From Crocinitomicaceae bacterium (GTDB lineage Bacteria > Bacteroidota > Bacteroidia > Flavobacteriales_D > Crocinitomicaceae), in the NCBI GenBank assembly GCA_016709005.1, contig JADJEU010000001.1:124001-188000 (forward strand): a stretch of DNA of 64,000 nt, in the 5' to 3' direction. Position numbers and translations under genes: made by a program. Under the pieces are notes generated by a model, which made no database searches, had not been told where the DNA came from, and saw nothing but the letters and a program-made list of their open reading frames with translations. Each line of letters starts with the position of its first letter. Positions within the stretch are counted from its first letter, which is position 1. Shown here piece by piece: positions 1 to 8,392 of the stretch.

Positions 1-119
1 TAAAGGTAGTATTTCTTCTGACAAAACTAATTGCGCACTAATGCACTATCTTTTTTGAAGCGACGCTCATTACCCTTCACGTGACAGCAATTAATTTTTT
101 TCACGTCAATAAGAAAAAG

Positions 120-127
120 TAAATTTG
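120..127 (+). promoter_or_regulatory. Candidate -7 promoter box for N-formylglutamate amidohydrolase
   Basis: TAAATTTG fits the Bacteroidota -7 consensus TAnnTTTG and lies 19 bases before the ATG at 147. No clear -33 TTG was found at the usual spacing, so this rests on the box alone. Confidence 0.4.
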
Positions 128-146
128 ATCAACAAAATGAAATAAT

Positions 147-944
147 ATGACACCGTTCCAGATCATAGAACCATCATCGTCCAAAGTTCCGATCATCATC
201 AGTATTCCTCATTGCGGAACTGAATTCCCGGATGAGTTGATCAATGATTATTTGCCTGAGCAAGTAGCTTCAATTGATGACACGGACTGGTTTTTACAAG
301 ATTTAAATGACTTTGCATCGTCTATGGGAATTACAGTGGTGTACGCGAAATACAGCCGATGGGTGATTGATTTAAATCGTGATCCACAAAGTGCGCCTTT
401 ATATAATGATGGACGTTTAATTACAGGCTTAACAACGACCACTGATTTTATTGGAAATCCAATTTACAAAACTGGAAAGGAACCTGATCAAACAGAAGTT
501 GAACGCAGGTTAAAAGTCTATTTCTGGCCCTATTATCAAAAGCTGCAGCAGTTATTGGAAGATCGCAAAAGAGAATTTGGTAAAGCACTTTTGTGGGATG
601 CGCATTCAATCAGAAGAATGGTTCCGACAATTCGAAAAGAAGCTTTTCCGGAAATGATTTTAGGAGATAATGATGAAAAATCAGCAGACAAAAAATTAAT
701 TGATATTACCCTTTCAGAACTTGGCAAAATTTATCAGGTCAACCACAACGATCCATTCAAAGGTGGCCACATTACACGTTATTTTGGTGATCCTTCAAAC
801 AATATTCATGCTTTGCAATTGGAACGCAATAAAAATTTATACATGGATGATTCAGAACGAAAATTTGACATCAGCCGAGCAAACAAAATGCGTGAAGTGT
901 TGAATGCAAATTTTGCAAAGTTGATTGAAGAGTTGGTGCGATAA
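147..944 (+). CDS. N-formylglutamate amidohydrolase family protein
   Basis: This 265-residue protein belongs to the N-formylglutamate amidohydrolase family, zinc enzymes that split N-formyl-L-glutamate into formate and glutamate, the last step of one histidine-degradation route. Visible family motifs are PHCG (21-24), IDLNRDP (74-80), LLWDAHS (148-154), FKGGHITR (204-211) and HALQLE (221-226), spread over the usual full length. No signal peptide is seen, so it should be cytoplasmic. It stands alone, convergent with the WG-repeat lipoprotein 5 bases downstream. Some family members act on other N-formyl or N-acyl amino acids, so the substrate is inferred from the family. Confidence 0.85.
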   Translation: MTPFQIIEPSSSKVPIIISIPHCGTEFPDELINDYLPEQVASIDDTDWFLQDLNDFASSMGITVVYAKYSRWVIDLNRDPQSAPLYNDGRLITGLTTTTDFIGNPIYKTGKEPDQTEVERRLKVYFWPYYQKLQQLLEDRKREFGKALLWDAHSIRRMVPTIRKEAFPEMILGDNDEKSADKKLIDITLSELGKIYQVNHNDPFKGGHITRYFGDPSNNIHALQLERNKNLYMDDSERKFDISRANKMREVLNANFAKLIEELVR

Positions 945-949
945 GAGCT

Positions 950-1873
950 TTAACAGCCAAGAAATCCATCGCAGTCCGCGTCTTCAGTTTTAGCACCGCT
1001 CAAGTCTATATAATAGCATTTTTCACCACTGCGAACCAATGTTGTTCCACTGTAAAATGAGTAAGCCTCATCAAAAGGTCCTTCAATTTCAGTTTCTCCT
1101 TTGGTATTAATGAAATAAATTCCACCGCCTTCAGGATAATACGCCATGCACAGTCCGTTATGGAATTCCTCAACTTGTACAAATAGAGCCTCAATTATTA
1201 TTTCTCCTTGTTTGTTGATGAAGCCATACAAGCCATTTTCAAGTTGAACCGCAGCTTTACTTTCACTAAAAGATTTTGCATCGTTATAGTGCAGTTCAAT
1301 CACTTCTTTGCCTTGAAGATCAATATAACCGTACTTTTCATTGCTGCCAACGCAGGCATAACCTTCGCTGAATTCTGATACAACATCATATTTACAAGGT
1401 GCAATAATTTTATTGTCAGTAGAGATAAAACCAAATTTATTTTGAGCAGAATTCGTAATAACAATTCGCTCCTCAGTAAAACCATCAAACACAAAACCGC
1501 CCGCCATTTCATTCATGTATATCGAAAAGTAAACATCATCAGGTAAGCTGTAAATCGTTCCGTTTGTATCACAAAATCCATGAATATCATCACTGCAAAC
1601 AGGAGCTAAGCCATTGTGAAAGGAACCCACAAGTTTGAATTGTGGGTTCAGAATAATTTCACCTTTGTAATTTTTTAAACCGTATAAATAATCATCCGAA
1701 TAAAACCACCCGGCTTCACTTGGTTCCTCTGTACTTACTAATGTTGATGAACTATCTAGGCTGATTTCTATACTTTCAGATTCTGCAGTATTTTGACTTT
1801 CCTGATGACTTTGACAAGACGCAAAACAGAAAACAGAAAGGATAAAAATTAAGCGGATCATTAATCTTCTCAT
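950..1873 (-). CDS. WG-repeat lipoprotein
   Basis: The product begins with a lipoprotein signal ending FASC, so it is probably a lipid-anchored envelope protein. I start it at the ATG at 1873; a TTG 18 bases upstream is less likely. After a Ser/Thr/Glu-rich linker come about five to six WG-type repeats, each of the pattern 'YGY/FI(D/N)..G..I....Y......F..G.A.V', seen for example in YGYIDLQGKEVIELHYNDA and YGFINKQGEIIIEALF. WG repeats build beta-rich, possibly ligand-binding surfaces of unknown role. The C-terminus ends with an odd Cys-Asp-Cys cluster (DADCDGFLGC). No function can be assigned. Confidence 0.8.
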   Translation of the reverse strand: MRRLMIRLIFILSVFCFASCQSHQESQNTAESESIEISLDSSSTLVSTEEPSEAGWFYSDDYLYGLKNYKGEIILNPQFKLVGSFHNGLAPVCSDDIHGFCDTNGTIYSLPDDVYFSIYMNEMAGGFVFDGFTEERIVITNSAQNKFGFISTDNKIIAPCKYDVVSEFSEGYACVGSNEKYGYIDLQGKEVIELHYNDAKSFSESKAAVQLENGLYGFINKQGEIIIEALFVQVEEFHNGLCMAYYPEGGGIYFINTKGETEIEGPFDEAYSFYSGTTLVRSGEKCYYIDLSGAKTEDADCDGFLGC

Positions 1874-1988
1874 AAACTGGATTTTGTGCAATTTACGATT
1901 TTTATGTTTTTGATTTGATCGCTCACTTTCTGGTTACAAAAGTTTGATGTATATATCATTGATAGCGCAGATGACGATTAATTTAATT

Positions 1989-1996
1989 TAACTTTG
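1989..1996 (+). promoter_or_regulatory. Candidate -7 promoter box for lpxK
   Basis: TAACTTTG matches the TAnnTTTG box and ends only four bases before the lpxK ATG at 2001. A transcript starting at normal distance would be leaderless or nearly so. Confidence 0.45.
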
Positions 1997-2000
1997 AAAC

Positions 2001-3047
2001 ATGCAAATAATCCGTTTTCTCTTATTCCCCTTTGCGCTGATCTATGGATTTATTGTGCTCTTGCGCAATTTCTTCTACGACAGCAGATTCTTCAAATCTT
2101 CCAGATTCAGTATGCCAATCATCTGTGTTGGAAACTTAAGTATGGGCGGAACCGGCAAAACACCGCATACGGAATATCTCATTCGTCTTTTAAAAGATAA
2201 ATACAAAGTTGCAACCTTAAGCAGAGGATTTGGCAGGAAAGAACGTGATTTTCGAATTGCAGATAACCATGCTACTGCTTTGAATCTGGGTGATGAACCA
2301 CTTCAATATCATCTCAAATTTAAAGATGAGATTACGGTTGCTGTAGAAGCAAATCGAGTGCACGGTGTCATGGATATTTGTCTTCAAAAACCTGAAACCA
2401 ATTTGATTTTGTTGGATGATGCTTATCAACATCGCGCCATTCATGCCGGATTCAATATCTTGCTGACGTCTTACAATGAGCCGTTTTATACTGATTTTAT
2501 GGTTCCGCTAGGGAATTTGCGAGAGTTCAGAGCAGGAAAAAAACGGGCAGATGTTGTGATTGTAACCAAATGCCCTGATTTTGGAAAAATTAACAAAGCT
2601 GAAATTGCAGCCAGATTGAAACTTTTGCCTGCTCAAAGACTCTTTTTCTCACGTATTAATTATGGTAAATTAATTTCACTGAAGGATGCGTCAGCCCTTG
2701 AAAATAGTAGTGGAAATCAAATTGTCCTTGTAACAGGAATTGCAAATTCAAAAACATTGGTTGATCAACTTTCAATCAACAATGAAATCCTGCATCATTT
2801 TAACTACCGTGATCACCATACCTTTTCAGTGTCAGACCTCACTGAAATTCACAATTTATTTGATAAATTTGCCAGTCCTCAGACGATTTTGGTTACTACT
2901 GAAAAAGACGCCATGCGTTTAATCAAATCAGAATTCGAGAAGACACTTAAAAATTATCCGTGGTATTATCAAGAAATTCAAGTTGAACTTGACAACAGTG
3001 CGGAATTTGATAAACTAATTTTAGAGTATGCTGAAAAAAATAGTTGA
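2001..3047 (+). CDS. lpxK: Tetraacyldisaccharide 4'-kinase LpxK
   Basis: LpxK phosphorylates the 4' position of tetraacyldisaccharide 1-phosphate to give lipid IVA, at the inner face of the inner membrane. The 348-residue protein has the N-terminal hydrophobic segment (about residues 4-24) and the family P-loop GNLSMGGTGKTP (44-55), followed by VATLSRGFGRK and, further on, LILLDDAYQHR, all typical of LpxK. It heads a tight plus-strand run: its 3' end overlaps the purine nucleoside phosphorylase gene by 20 bases. lpxH, an earlier step of the same pathway, lies 4.6 kb downstream on the same strand, so lipid A genes bracket this cluster. Confidence 0.93.
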   Translation: MQIIRFLLFPFALIYGFIVLLRNFFYDSRFFKSSRFSMPIICVGNLSMGGTGKTPHTEYLIRLLKDKYKVATLSRGFGRKERDFRIADNHATALNLGDEPLQYHLKFKDEITVAVEANRVHGVMDICLQKPETNLILLDDAYQHRAIHAGFNILLTSYNEPFYTDFMVPLGNLREFRAGKKRADVVIVTKCPDFGKINKAEIAARLKLLPAQRLFFSRINYGKLISLKDASALENSSGNQIVLVTGIANSKTLVDQLSINNEILHHFNYRDHHTFSVSDLTEIHNLFDKFASPQTILVTTEKDAMRLIKSEFEKTLKNYPWYYQEIQVELDNSAEFDKLILEYAEKNS

Positions 3048-3840
3048 GTCGGTTGAATACATTCATGAACACGCACCGTTTGCGCCTGAAATCGGAATAG
3101 TTTTAGGTACAGGTTTAGGTGGTTTGGTAAAAGAAATTGATGTCAAGTTTTCGATTGACTACAGTAAAATTCCGCACTTTCCATTGTCTACGGTAGAAAG
3201 TCATTCAGGTAAATTGATCTTTGGTGAATTAGGAGGCAAGCGTGTAATTGCCATGCAAGGCCGTTTCCATTATTACGAAGGATATACTTTGCAAGAAGTG
3301 ACGTTCCCGATTCGTGTGATGAAAATGTTAGGCATTAAAAATCTTTTTCTGAGCAATGCATCGGGTGGGGTAAATCCTGATTTTAAAATTGGTGAGATTA
3401 TGATTTTGAATGATCACATTAATTTGTTTCCAGGCAATCCATTGATTGGAAAAAATCTGGAACAATTAGGACCACGTTTCCCGGACATGAGTGATACCTA
3501 CGATAAAAATCTGATTGCACTTGCAAAAACAATTGCAAAAGAAAACGGGATTGATGTTTCAGAAGGTATCTATGCAGGATTAACCGGACCAACTTTGGAA
3601 ACACCAGCTGAGTATCATTACATTCGTGTGATTGGTGCTGATGCGGTTGGAATGTCAACTGTGCCAGAAGTGATTGTTGCAAGACACATGGATATTCCTG
3701 TTTTTGCAGTTTCAATTGTGACCGACTTAGGTGTAAAAGGAAAAATTAAAAAAGTCAGTGTTCAGGATGTCATCGATGTTGCAAGTCAGCAAGAACCAAA
3801 GATGACATTCATTATGAAAGAACTTATTTCAAGAATTTAA
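3028..3840 (+). CDS. Purine nucleoside phosphorylase (class I trimeric type)
   Basis: The enzyme splits purine (deoxy)nucleosides with phosphate into base and (deoxy)ribose 1-phosphate for purine salvage. The 270-residue length and motifs GIVLGTGLGGL (23-33), SHSG (58-61), MQGRFHYYEGY (76-86), LSNASGGV and GADAVGMSTVPEVIVARH are those of the trimeric PNP/MTAP family. At the position of human PNP Asn243 (SLITN) this protein has Asp (SIVTD). In the MTAP branch Asp here goes with 6-aminopurines, so adenosine or methylthioadenosine activity is possible; this is inference from an eye alignment. The gene overlaps lpxK at its start, and its TAA shares one base with the gatB ATG. Confidence 0.9.
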   Translation: MLKKIVESVEYIHEHAPFAPEIGIVLGTGLGGLVKEIDVKFSIDYSKIPHFPLSTVESHSGKLIFGELGGKRVIAMQGRFHYYEGYTLQEVTFPIRVMKMLGIKNLFLSNASGGVNPDFKIGEIMILNDHINLFPGNPLIGKNLEQLGPRFPDMSDTYDKNLIALAKTIAKENGIDVSEGIYAGLTGPTLETPAEYHYIRVIGADAVGMSTVPEVIVARHMDIPVFAVSIVTDLGVKGKIKKVSVQDVIDVASQQEPKMTFIMKELISRI

Positions 3841-5057
3841 TGGCGATTACAGACGAAATACGCGCAAAATACAAACCAGTTATTGGATTGGAAATTCACG
3901 CGCAAATGCTTACAAAATCAAAGGCCTATTCGAATGACAAAAACGAATACGGTTCAGCTCCCAACACCAATGTCAGTGTGGTTACACTTGGGCATCCCGG
4001 TACGCTGCCGCGCATGAACAAAAAAACAATTGACTTTGCAATTCGCATGGGAGTGGCTTGTGAATGTAAGATTACCGAAGTGCAGCATTTTGCCCGCAAG
4101 AATTATTTTTATCCCGATCTTCCAAAAGGCTACCAGATCACGCAAGATACCACGCCTATTTGCACGGGTGGTTATGTCTTGATCAAAGATGAAAATGGCA
4201 AGGATAAAAAAATCGCACTTACCCGCATTCACATGGAAGAAGATGCCGGAAAAAGTGTACATGATATTGATCCGTTCAATACACTGATTGATTTGAATCG
4301 CGCGGGTGTTCCGTTGATTGAAATTGTTTCTGAGCCAGATATTACATCTTCACAACAGGCATACAATTACGTTACCGAAGTTCGAAAACTGGTGCGCTAT
4401 TTAGACATCTGTGATGGAAATATGGAGGAAGGAAGTTTGCGTTGCGATGCAAATATTTCTGTCATGTTGAAAGATGCAACAGAGTATGGAGTGAAGGTAG
4501 AGGTTAAGAATATGAACTCCATGCGCAACGTTCAACGCGCTATTGAATATGAAATCGAACGTCAGATTGAAGCTATTGAAAACGGAGAAAAGCTGACGCA
4601 AGAGACTAGAAACTTTAATGCATTGAACGGAACCACAACAGCCATGCGTTCGAAAGAAGCGGCAAATGATTACCGTTATTTTCCGGAGCCTGATTTACAA
4701 CCAATCCGCATTACCGAAAATCACATTCAGAAAATCAGAGAAGCCATGCCACCGCTTCCAAATTATCTGCACACAAAATACACAACTGAATTAGGTTTAT
4801 CTGAATACGATGCAGGTGTTATCACAGATCAAAAGGAAGTGGCGCTCTATTTTGAAGAAATCATCAAACACACAAAAAATTATAAATCTGCTGCCAACTG
4901 GGTAATGGGTGAAATTAAATCTCACCTCAATTCAAATGCAATGGATATTACCGAGTTGAAGTTGACACCAAAGCATGTCGCCGATTTAATTGGTTTGATT
5001 GACAATGGAAAGCTGTCGCATTCGCTTGCCTCTCAAAAGTTTTTCCTGAAATGTTGA
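3840..5057 (+). CDS. gatB: Aspartyl/glutamyl-tRNA amidotransferase subunit B, N-terminal part (frameshifted)
   Basis: GatB is the tRNA-binding and kinase-like subunit of GatCAB, which turns Glu-tRNA(Gln) or Asp-tRNA(Asn) into the amide form. The N-terminal domain shows KPVIGLEIHAQM, NTNVSVVTLGHPGTLP, FYPDLPKGYQITQ and IVSEPD, all characteristic. The frame is intact for about 400 residues, then runs into a false end reading SQKFFLKC. One extra base at about 5035-5040 (CAAAAGTTTTT to CAAAAGGTTTTT) would restore SQKVFPEMLKSDE and join it to the next fragment. Such a protein is normally about 480 residues, which matches the joined length. A true loss is unlikely because the downstream part is well preserved. 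Confidence 0.9.
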   Translation: MAITDEIRAKYKPVIGLEIHAQMLTKSKAYSNDKNEYGSAPNTNVSVVTLGHPGTLPRMNKKTIDFAIRMGVACECKITEVQHFARKNYFYPDLPKGYQITQDTTPICTGGYVLIKDENGKDKKIALTRIHMEEDAGKSVHDIDPFNTLIDLNRAGVPLIEIVSEPDITSSQQAYNYVTEVRKLVRYLDICDGNMEEGSLRCDANISVMLKDATEYGVKVEVKNMNSMRNVQRAIEYEIERQIEAIENGEKLTQETRNFNALNGTTTAMRSKEAANDYRYFPEPDLQPIRITENHIQKIREAMPPLPNYLHTKYTTELGLSEYDAGVITDQKEVALYFEEIIKHTKNYKSAANWVMGEIKSHLNSNAMDITELKLTPKHVADLIGLIDNGKLSHSLASQKFFLKC

Positions 5058-5299
5058 AGTCCGATGAAGCTCCGCTAAAAATTGCAGAGTCAAACAACTG
5101 GATTCAAACATCTGATGAAGGTGAAATCAAAGGAATGATTGCTGAAGTAATTGCCGAAAATCCAGCAGAAGTGGAACGTTACCGTGCAGGAGAAACAAAA
5201 TTAATGGGCTTCATCATGGGGCAGCTCATGAAAAAAAGCAAAGGAAAAGCTGATCCTAAATCAGCGGGAAAATTATTATCTGAAATGTTAGCACAATGA
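5051..5299 (+). CDS. gatB: GatB C-terminal part (same gene, shifted frame)
   Basis: This frame carries the GatB C-terminal YqeY-like helical domain: AESNNWIQTSDEGEIKGMI, AEVERYRAGETKLMGFIMGQ and the usual ending in which GKADPKSAGKLL binds the tRNA. It is not a separate gene; it continues the frame that begins at 3840 after a one-base shift near 5038. Its stop codon overlaps the ATG of the next gene (ATGA), as expected for an intact operon junction. Confidence 0.85.
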   Translation: MLKSDEAPLKIAESNNWIQTSDEGEIKGMIAEVIAENPAEVERYRAGETKLMGFIMGQLMKKSKGKADPKSAGKLLSEMLAQ

Positions 5300-6477
5300 A
5301 AAAATTAATTCAATATATCGCACCCGCTTTTGCATTTACACTACTTGTATCATGCGGTGGCTCTGAGGAAGTAACCCCATTGCCGGAAATGGAAGTCGGT
5401 CATGTTATCAAAGGAAATGTTCAGGGAGCAGAAGGACTGGAGGCAAAGTTAGTCGTGTTTGAAGGAGGTGTGAATACACCCATTGATTCTAGCCTCATTG
5501 TCAACGGTGCTTTTGAACTATCTACAAGAACGAAAGAACTTCGTCAGTATCTTCTATATGTTGAGAATGAACTTGTACTCTTGTTTCTGGATCCAACTTC
5601 GCAAGATGTTGCACTGACTGGTTCAATGCCTGGTTTAGGCAGAAATTATGAGGTGACCGGCTCTGGTTTCAGTGAGAGTGTACAAGAGTATATGCTCTTT
5701 ATTCTAAACGATTACGATAAAGAAGTTGCATTGATCAATGAAGTGAATGCCTGCAATCCGGACGATAAAAAACAAGTTGAATATTTGATGGCAAGACTGG
5801 ATAGCATTTTTGTAGTGCAACGTGCATATGCTGTTGAAAATATTATGAAAGACACAACCTCTCCGGTGAGCTGGTTAATGTTGAATGAATTATTTCCGGT
5901 AAATGGAATGGCTGGTTTTGATTCTTCAGACATTAAATATTTTCACATGGTTTCAAACGGAATGCGTTCTAAATATCCTGATTCAGAGTATCCACAATAC
6001 ATTGATGATCAAATAGCCGGAATTAACGCACAATATCAGAGTTTGTCTGCAAACACAGATGCTGGTGGAAAAGCGCCGGAGATAAATTTGAATGATACCA
6101 ATGGAAAAGCACTTCCGCTTTCTTCGTTGAAAGGTAAAGTTGTCTTGATTGATTTCTGGGCATCCTGGTGTATGCCATGCCGTCAGGAAAATCCAAATGT
6201 TGTAAGGATGTATGATAAATACAAAGACAAAGGTTTTACGGTTTACAGTGTGTCGTTGGATGAAAGTAAAGATGCCTGGCTTAAGGCGATTAAAGATGAC
6301 AACCTTTCCTGGCCAAATCACGTCTCAGATTTGAAAGGCTGGCAGTCGTCTGCAGCTGCTTTATACAGCGTAACTTCTATTCCGGCAACTTTTTTATTGG
6401 ACAGAGAAGGAAATATTATTGCTAAAAATTTAAGAGGACCTGAGTTGGAACAAAAGTTGCAACAGGTACTTGATTAA
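5296..6477 (+). CDS. TlpA-like thioredoxin-fold lipoprotein with DUF4369-like N-terminus
   Basis: A lipobox (LLVSC, Cys20) marks this 393-residue protein as a lipoprotein facing the periplasm. The N-terminal third resembles the DUF4369 domain (GHVIKGNVQGAEGLEAKLVV), and the C-terminal ~140 residues form a thioredoxin/AhpC-TSA domain with the redox motif WCMPC (291-295) preceded by KVVLIDFWAS. It should act as a periplasmic thiol-disulfide oxidoreductase, for example in cytochrome or envelope protein maturation. It overlaps gatB by four bases and is followed 11 bases later by a paralogue with a different signal and WCAPC, so the two probably arose by tandem duplication. Confidence 0.85.
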   Translation: MKKLIQYIAPAFAFTLLVSCGGSEEVTPLPEMEVGHVIKGNVQGAEGLEAKLVVFEGGVNTPIDSSLIVNGAFELSTRTKELRQYLLYVENELVLLFLDPTSQDVALTGSMPGLGRNYEVTGSGFSESVQEYMLFILNDYDKEVALINEVNACNPDDKKQVEYLMARLDSIFVVQRAYAVENIMKDTTSPVSWLMLNELFPVNGMAGFDSSDIKYFHMVSNGMRSKYPDSEYPQYIDDQIAGINAQYQSLSANTDAGGKAPEINLNDTNGKALPLSSLKGKVVLIDFWASWCMPCRQENPNVVRMYDKYKDKGFTVYSVSLDESKDAWLKAIKDDNLSWPNHVSDLKGWQSSAAALYSVTSIPATFLLDREGNIIAKNLRGPELEQKLQQVLD

Positions 6478-6488
6478 TTTAGAAAGAT

Positions 6489-7622
6489 ATGAAACAAATT
6501 TTTTCGATTATCGCTTTACTTGTTTGTCAATTATCAATTGGACAAGCTGTATATCCAGCACTTGGTGACGCCCTTATTAAAGGACAAGTGGTTGATGGAA
6601 AAAATCAACGCATCATGCTGGCAAATCAGAATTTGGGCGGAGCATCAAATCCGATTGCTATTGTTCAAGCTGATTCAACCGGAAAATTTAAAATCACATC
6701 TCCGGTTCCATTTCAGGATTATTATTTTTTACGATTTGAAAATGGTCAGATTTTAAACCTGGTTCTTTTTGGTGCTGATTCAATTACAGTATATACCGAT
6801 TCGCGTGATGTATTAAACTTCTCAAGCATTATCAACTCACCGCACTCGGTTTTGATGAATGAGTTTTTAAAGAATTTTTATACGTTTAAGAATTTTGAAG
6901 ATTCACTTAAAAATGTCTTGCGGGCAGATCCTACAAAACAAGCTGCTGCAGATGCGGTTTATCAGCCAAAAGCAGAACGGTTTTATGGCTATCGAAATGC
7001 TTTCATTAATACGTATGTTAAGTCTCCGGCACTCATTGTTGCATTAAGTGCAGTTGATCAGGAAAAAGAATGGGAGCTCTACAAAGGCATTATTGAATTG
7101 CTTGCTGAAAGTTTTCCAACATCACCTTCTGTTCAGAATGCCGTTGCGCATTTGAATAAATTAATCAAAGACAAGCAGGCCATGGATTTTCTGGCTGCCG
7201 GAAATTTTGCCAAGGAGATTGCACTTCCTGGTGTGGATGGTCAGATTCTAAAATTGTCTGATCAAAAAGGAAAAGTTGTTTTACTCGATTTCTGGGCATC
7301 GTGGTGTGCACCGTGTCGTCGGGAAAATCCAAATGTGGTTGCTATGTATAAGAAATACAATGAATCTGGATTTGATGTTTTCAGCGTCTCACTTGATAAA
7401 CCAACGGATGCTGAAAAATGGAAAGCTGCCATAGCACAAGATGGATTAATCTGGCCAAATCACGTTTCAGATTTAAAGGGCTGGCAATGTGCTGCAGCAA
7501 TTGATTATGCCGTTAAAAGTATTCCTTTCACTGTGCTCATTGATCGTGAAGGAAAAATTATTTCTACCAACGTGCGTGGAGCTGATCTTCAAAATCAATT
7601 AGCCAAAATTTTTGGATTTTAG
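6489..7622 (+). CDS. TlpA-like thioredoxin-fold periplasmic protein
   Basis: Paralogue of the preceding gene: 377 residues, with a cleavable signal peptide (MKQIFSIIALLVCQLSIGQA) instead of a lipobox, an N-terminal DUF4369-like region and a C-terminal thioredoxin domain with WCAPC at 272-276. The two share long blocks around the active site, such as RRENPNVVAMYKKYN against RQENPNVVRMYDKYK, and WPNHVSDLKGWQ in both. A role as a periplasmic thiol-disulfide reductase is likely; the partners are unknown. It is in the same plus-strand run, 11 bases before lpxH. Confidence 0.85.
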   Translation: MKQIFSIIALLVCQLSIGQAVYPALGDALIKGQVVDGKNQRIMLANQNLGGASNPIAIVQADSTGKFKITSPVPFQDYYFLRFENGQILNLVLFGADSITVYTDSRDVLNFSSIINSPHSVLMNEFLKNFYTFKNFEDSLKNVLRADPTKQAAADAVYQPKAERFYGYRNAFINTYVKSPALIVALSAVDQEKEWELYKGIIELLAESFPTSPSVQNAVAHLNKLIKDKQAMDFLAAGNFAKEIALPGVDGQILKLSDQKGKVVLLDFWASWCAPCRRENPNVVAMYKKYNESGFDVFSVSLDKPTDAEKWKAAIAQDGLIWPNHVSDLKGWQCAAAIDYAVKSIPFTVLIDREGKIISTNVRGADLQNQLAKIFGF

Positions 7623-7633
7623 TCGCGCGCTGA

Positions 7634-8392
7634 ATGCAACAAAAGAAAATTTATTTCGCTTCTGATTTCCACCTGGGGGCTCCTTCGTATGAATCTTCTT
7701 TGGAGAGAGAGAAGCGTATTGTGGCTTGGTTAGAAGAGGTGAGAGTAGATGCTGCCGAAATTTTTTTAATTGGTGATGTCTTTGATTTTTGGTTTGAATA
7801 CAAACGCGCCATTCCAAAAGGTTTTGTTCGTTTGCAAGGCAAGATTGCAGAAATTACCGATAGCGGAATTCCGGTTCATTGGTTTATCGGCAATCACGAT
7901 ATGTGGATCTTTGATTACATTCCAAAGGAGCTTGGCGTGAAGATGTACAAAACAGAAATTGAACGCGAGTTTTTTGGAAAAAAATTCATGATCGGTCACG
8001 GTGATGGATTAGGCCCCGGAGACAGAGGATACAAATTCATTAAAAAAGTTTTCAGAAATAAAGTGTGTCAATGGATGTTTGCACGCCTTCATCCCAACTT
8101 CGGAATTGGTCTTGCAAATTTTTTGTCCAGAAAAAGCCGGGTATCAACCGGACAGGCAGATGCTACCTTTTACGGTGAAGACAAAGAAATGCTGATCCAA
8201 TTTTGTAAATCAAAACTGACCGAAAAACATTTTGATTATTTTGTCTTTGGTCACCGTCATTTGCCAATCGAATTTGAGCTTTCAGCAAATTCAAAATACA
8301 TTAATATTGGAGATTGGATTACCTATTTCAGTTATGCCGTTTTTGACGGAGACAAACTGGAATTGATTCAGAATTATAAGCCTAAAGCTTAG
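7634..8392 (+). CDS. lpxH: UDP-2,3-diacylglucosamine diphosphatase (LpxH family)
   Basis: LpxH is a calcineurin-like metallophosphoesterase that cleaves UDP-2,3-diacylglucosamine to lipid X and UMP in lipid A synthesis. The 252 residues show the metal-binding motifs in order: SDFHLG (10-15), GDVFDFW, GNHDMW, IGHGDGLGPGD and FGHRHLP. The family is usually about 240-260 residues. It closes the plus-strand run starting with lpxK. Its last 11 bases overlap the end of the convergent gene on the minus strand. Some Bacteroidota members are annotated only as UDP-diacylglucosamine diphosphatase-like, but the spacing of motifs supports LpxH. Confidence 0.9.
   Translation: MQQKKIYFASDFHLGAPSYESSLEREKRIVAWLEEVRVDAAEIFLIGDVFDFWFEYKRAIPKGFVRLQGKIAEITDSGIPVHWFIGNHDMWIFDYIPKELGVKMYKTEIEREFFGKKFMIGHGDGLGPGDRGYKFIKKVFRNKVCQWMFARLHPNFGIGLANFLSRKSRVSTGQADATFYGEDKEMLIQFCKSKLTEKHFDYFVFGHRHLPIEFELSANSKYINIGDWITYFSYAVFDGDKLELIQNYKPKA

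Noticed and set aside
5035..5045. Programmed frameshift in gatB
   Set aside because: The site AAAAGTTTTTCC lacks a known slippery heptamer and structure, and similar one-base shifts in unrelated genes of the window point to sequence errors.
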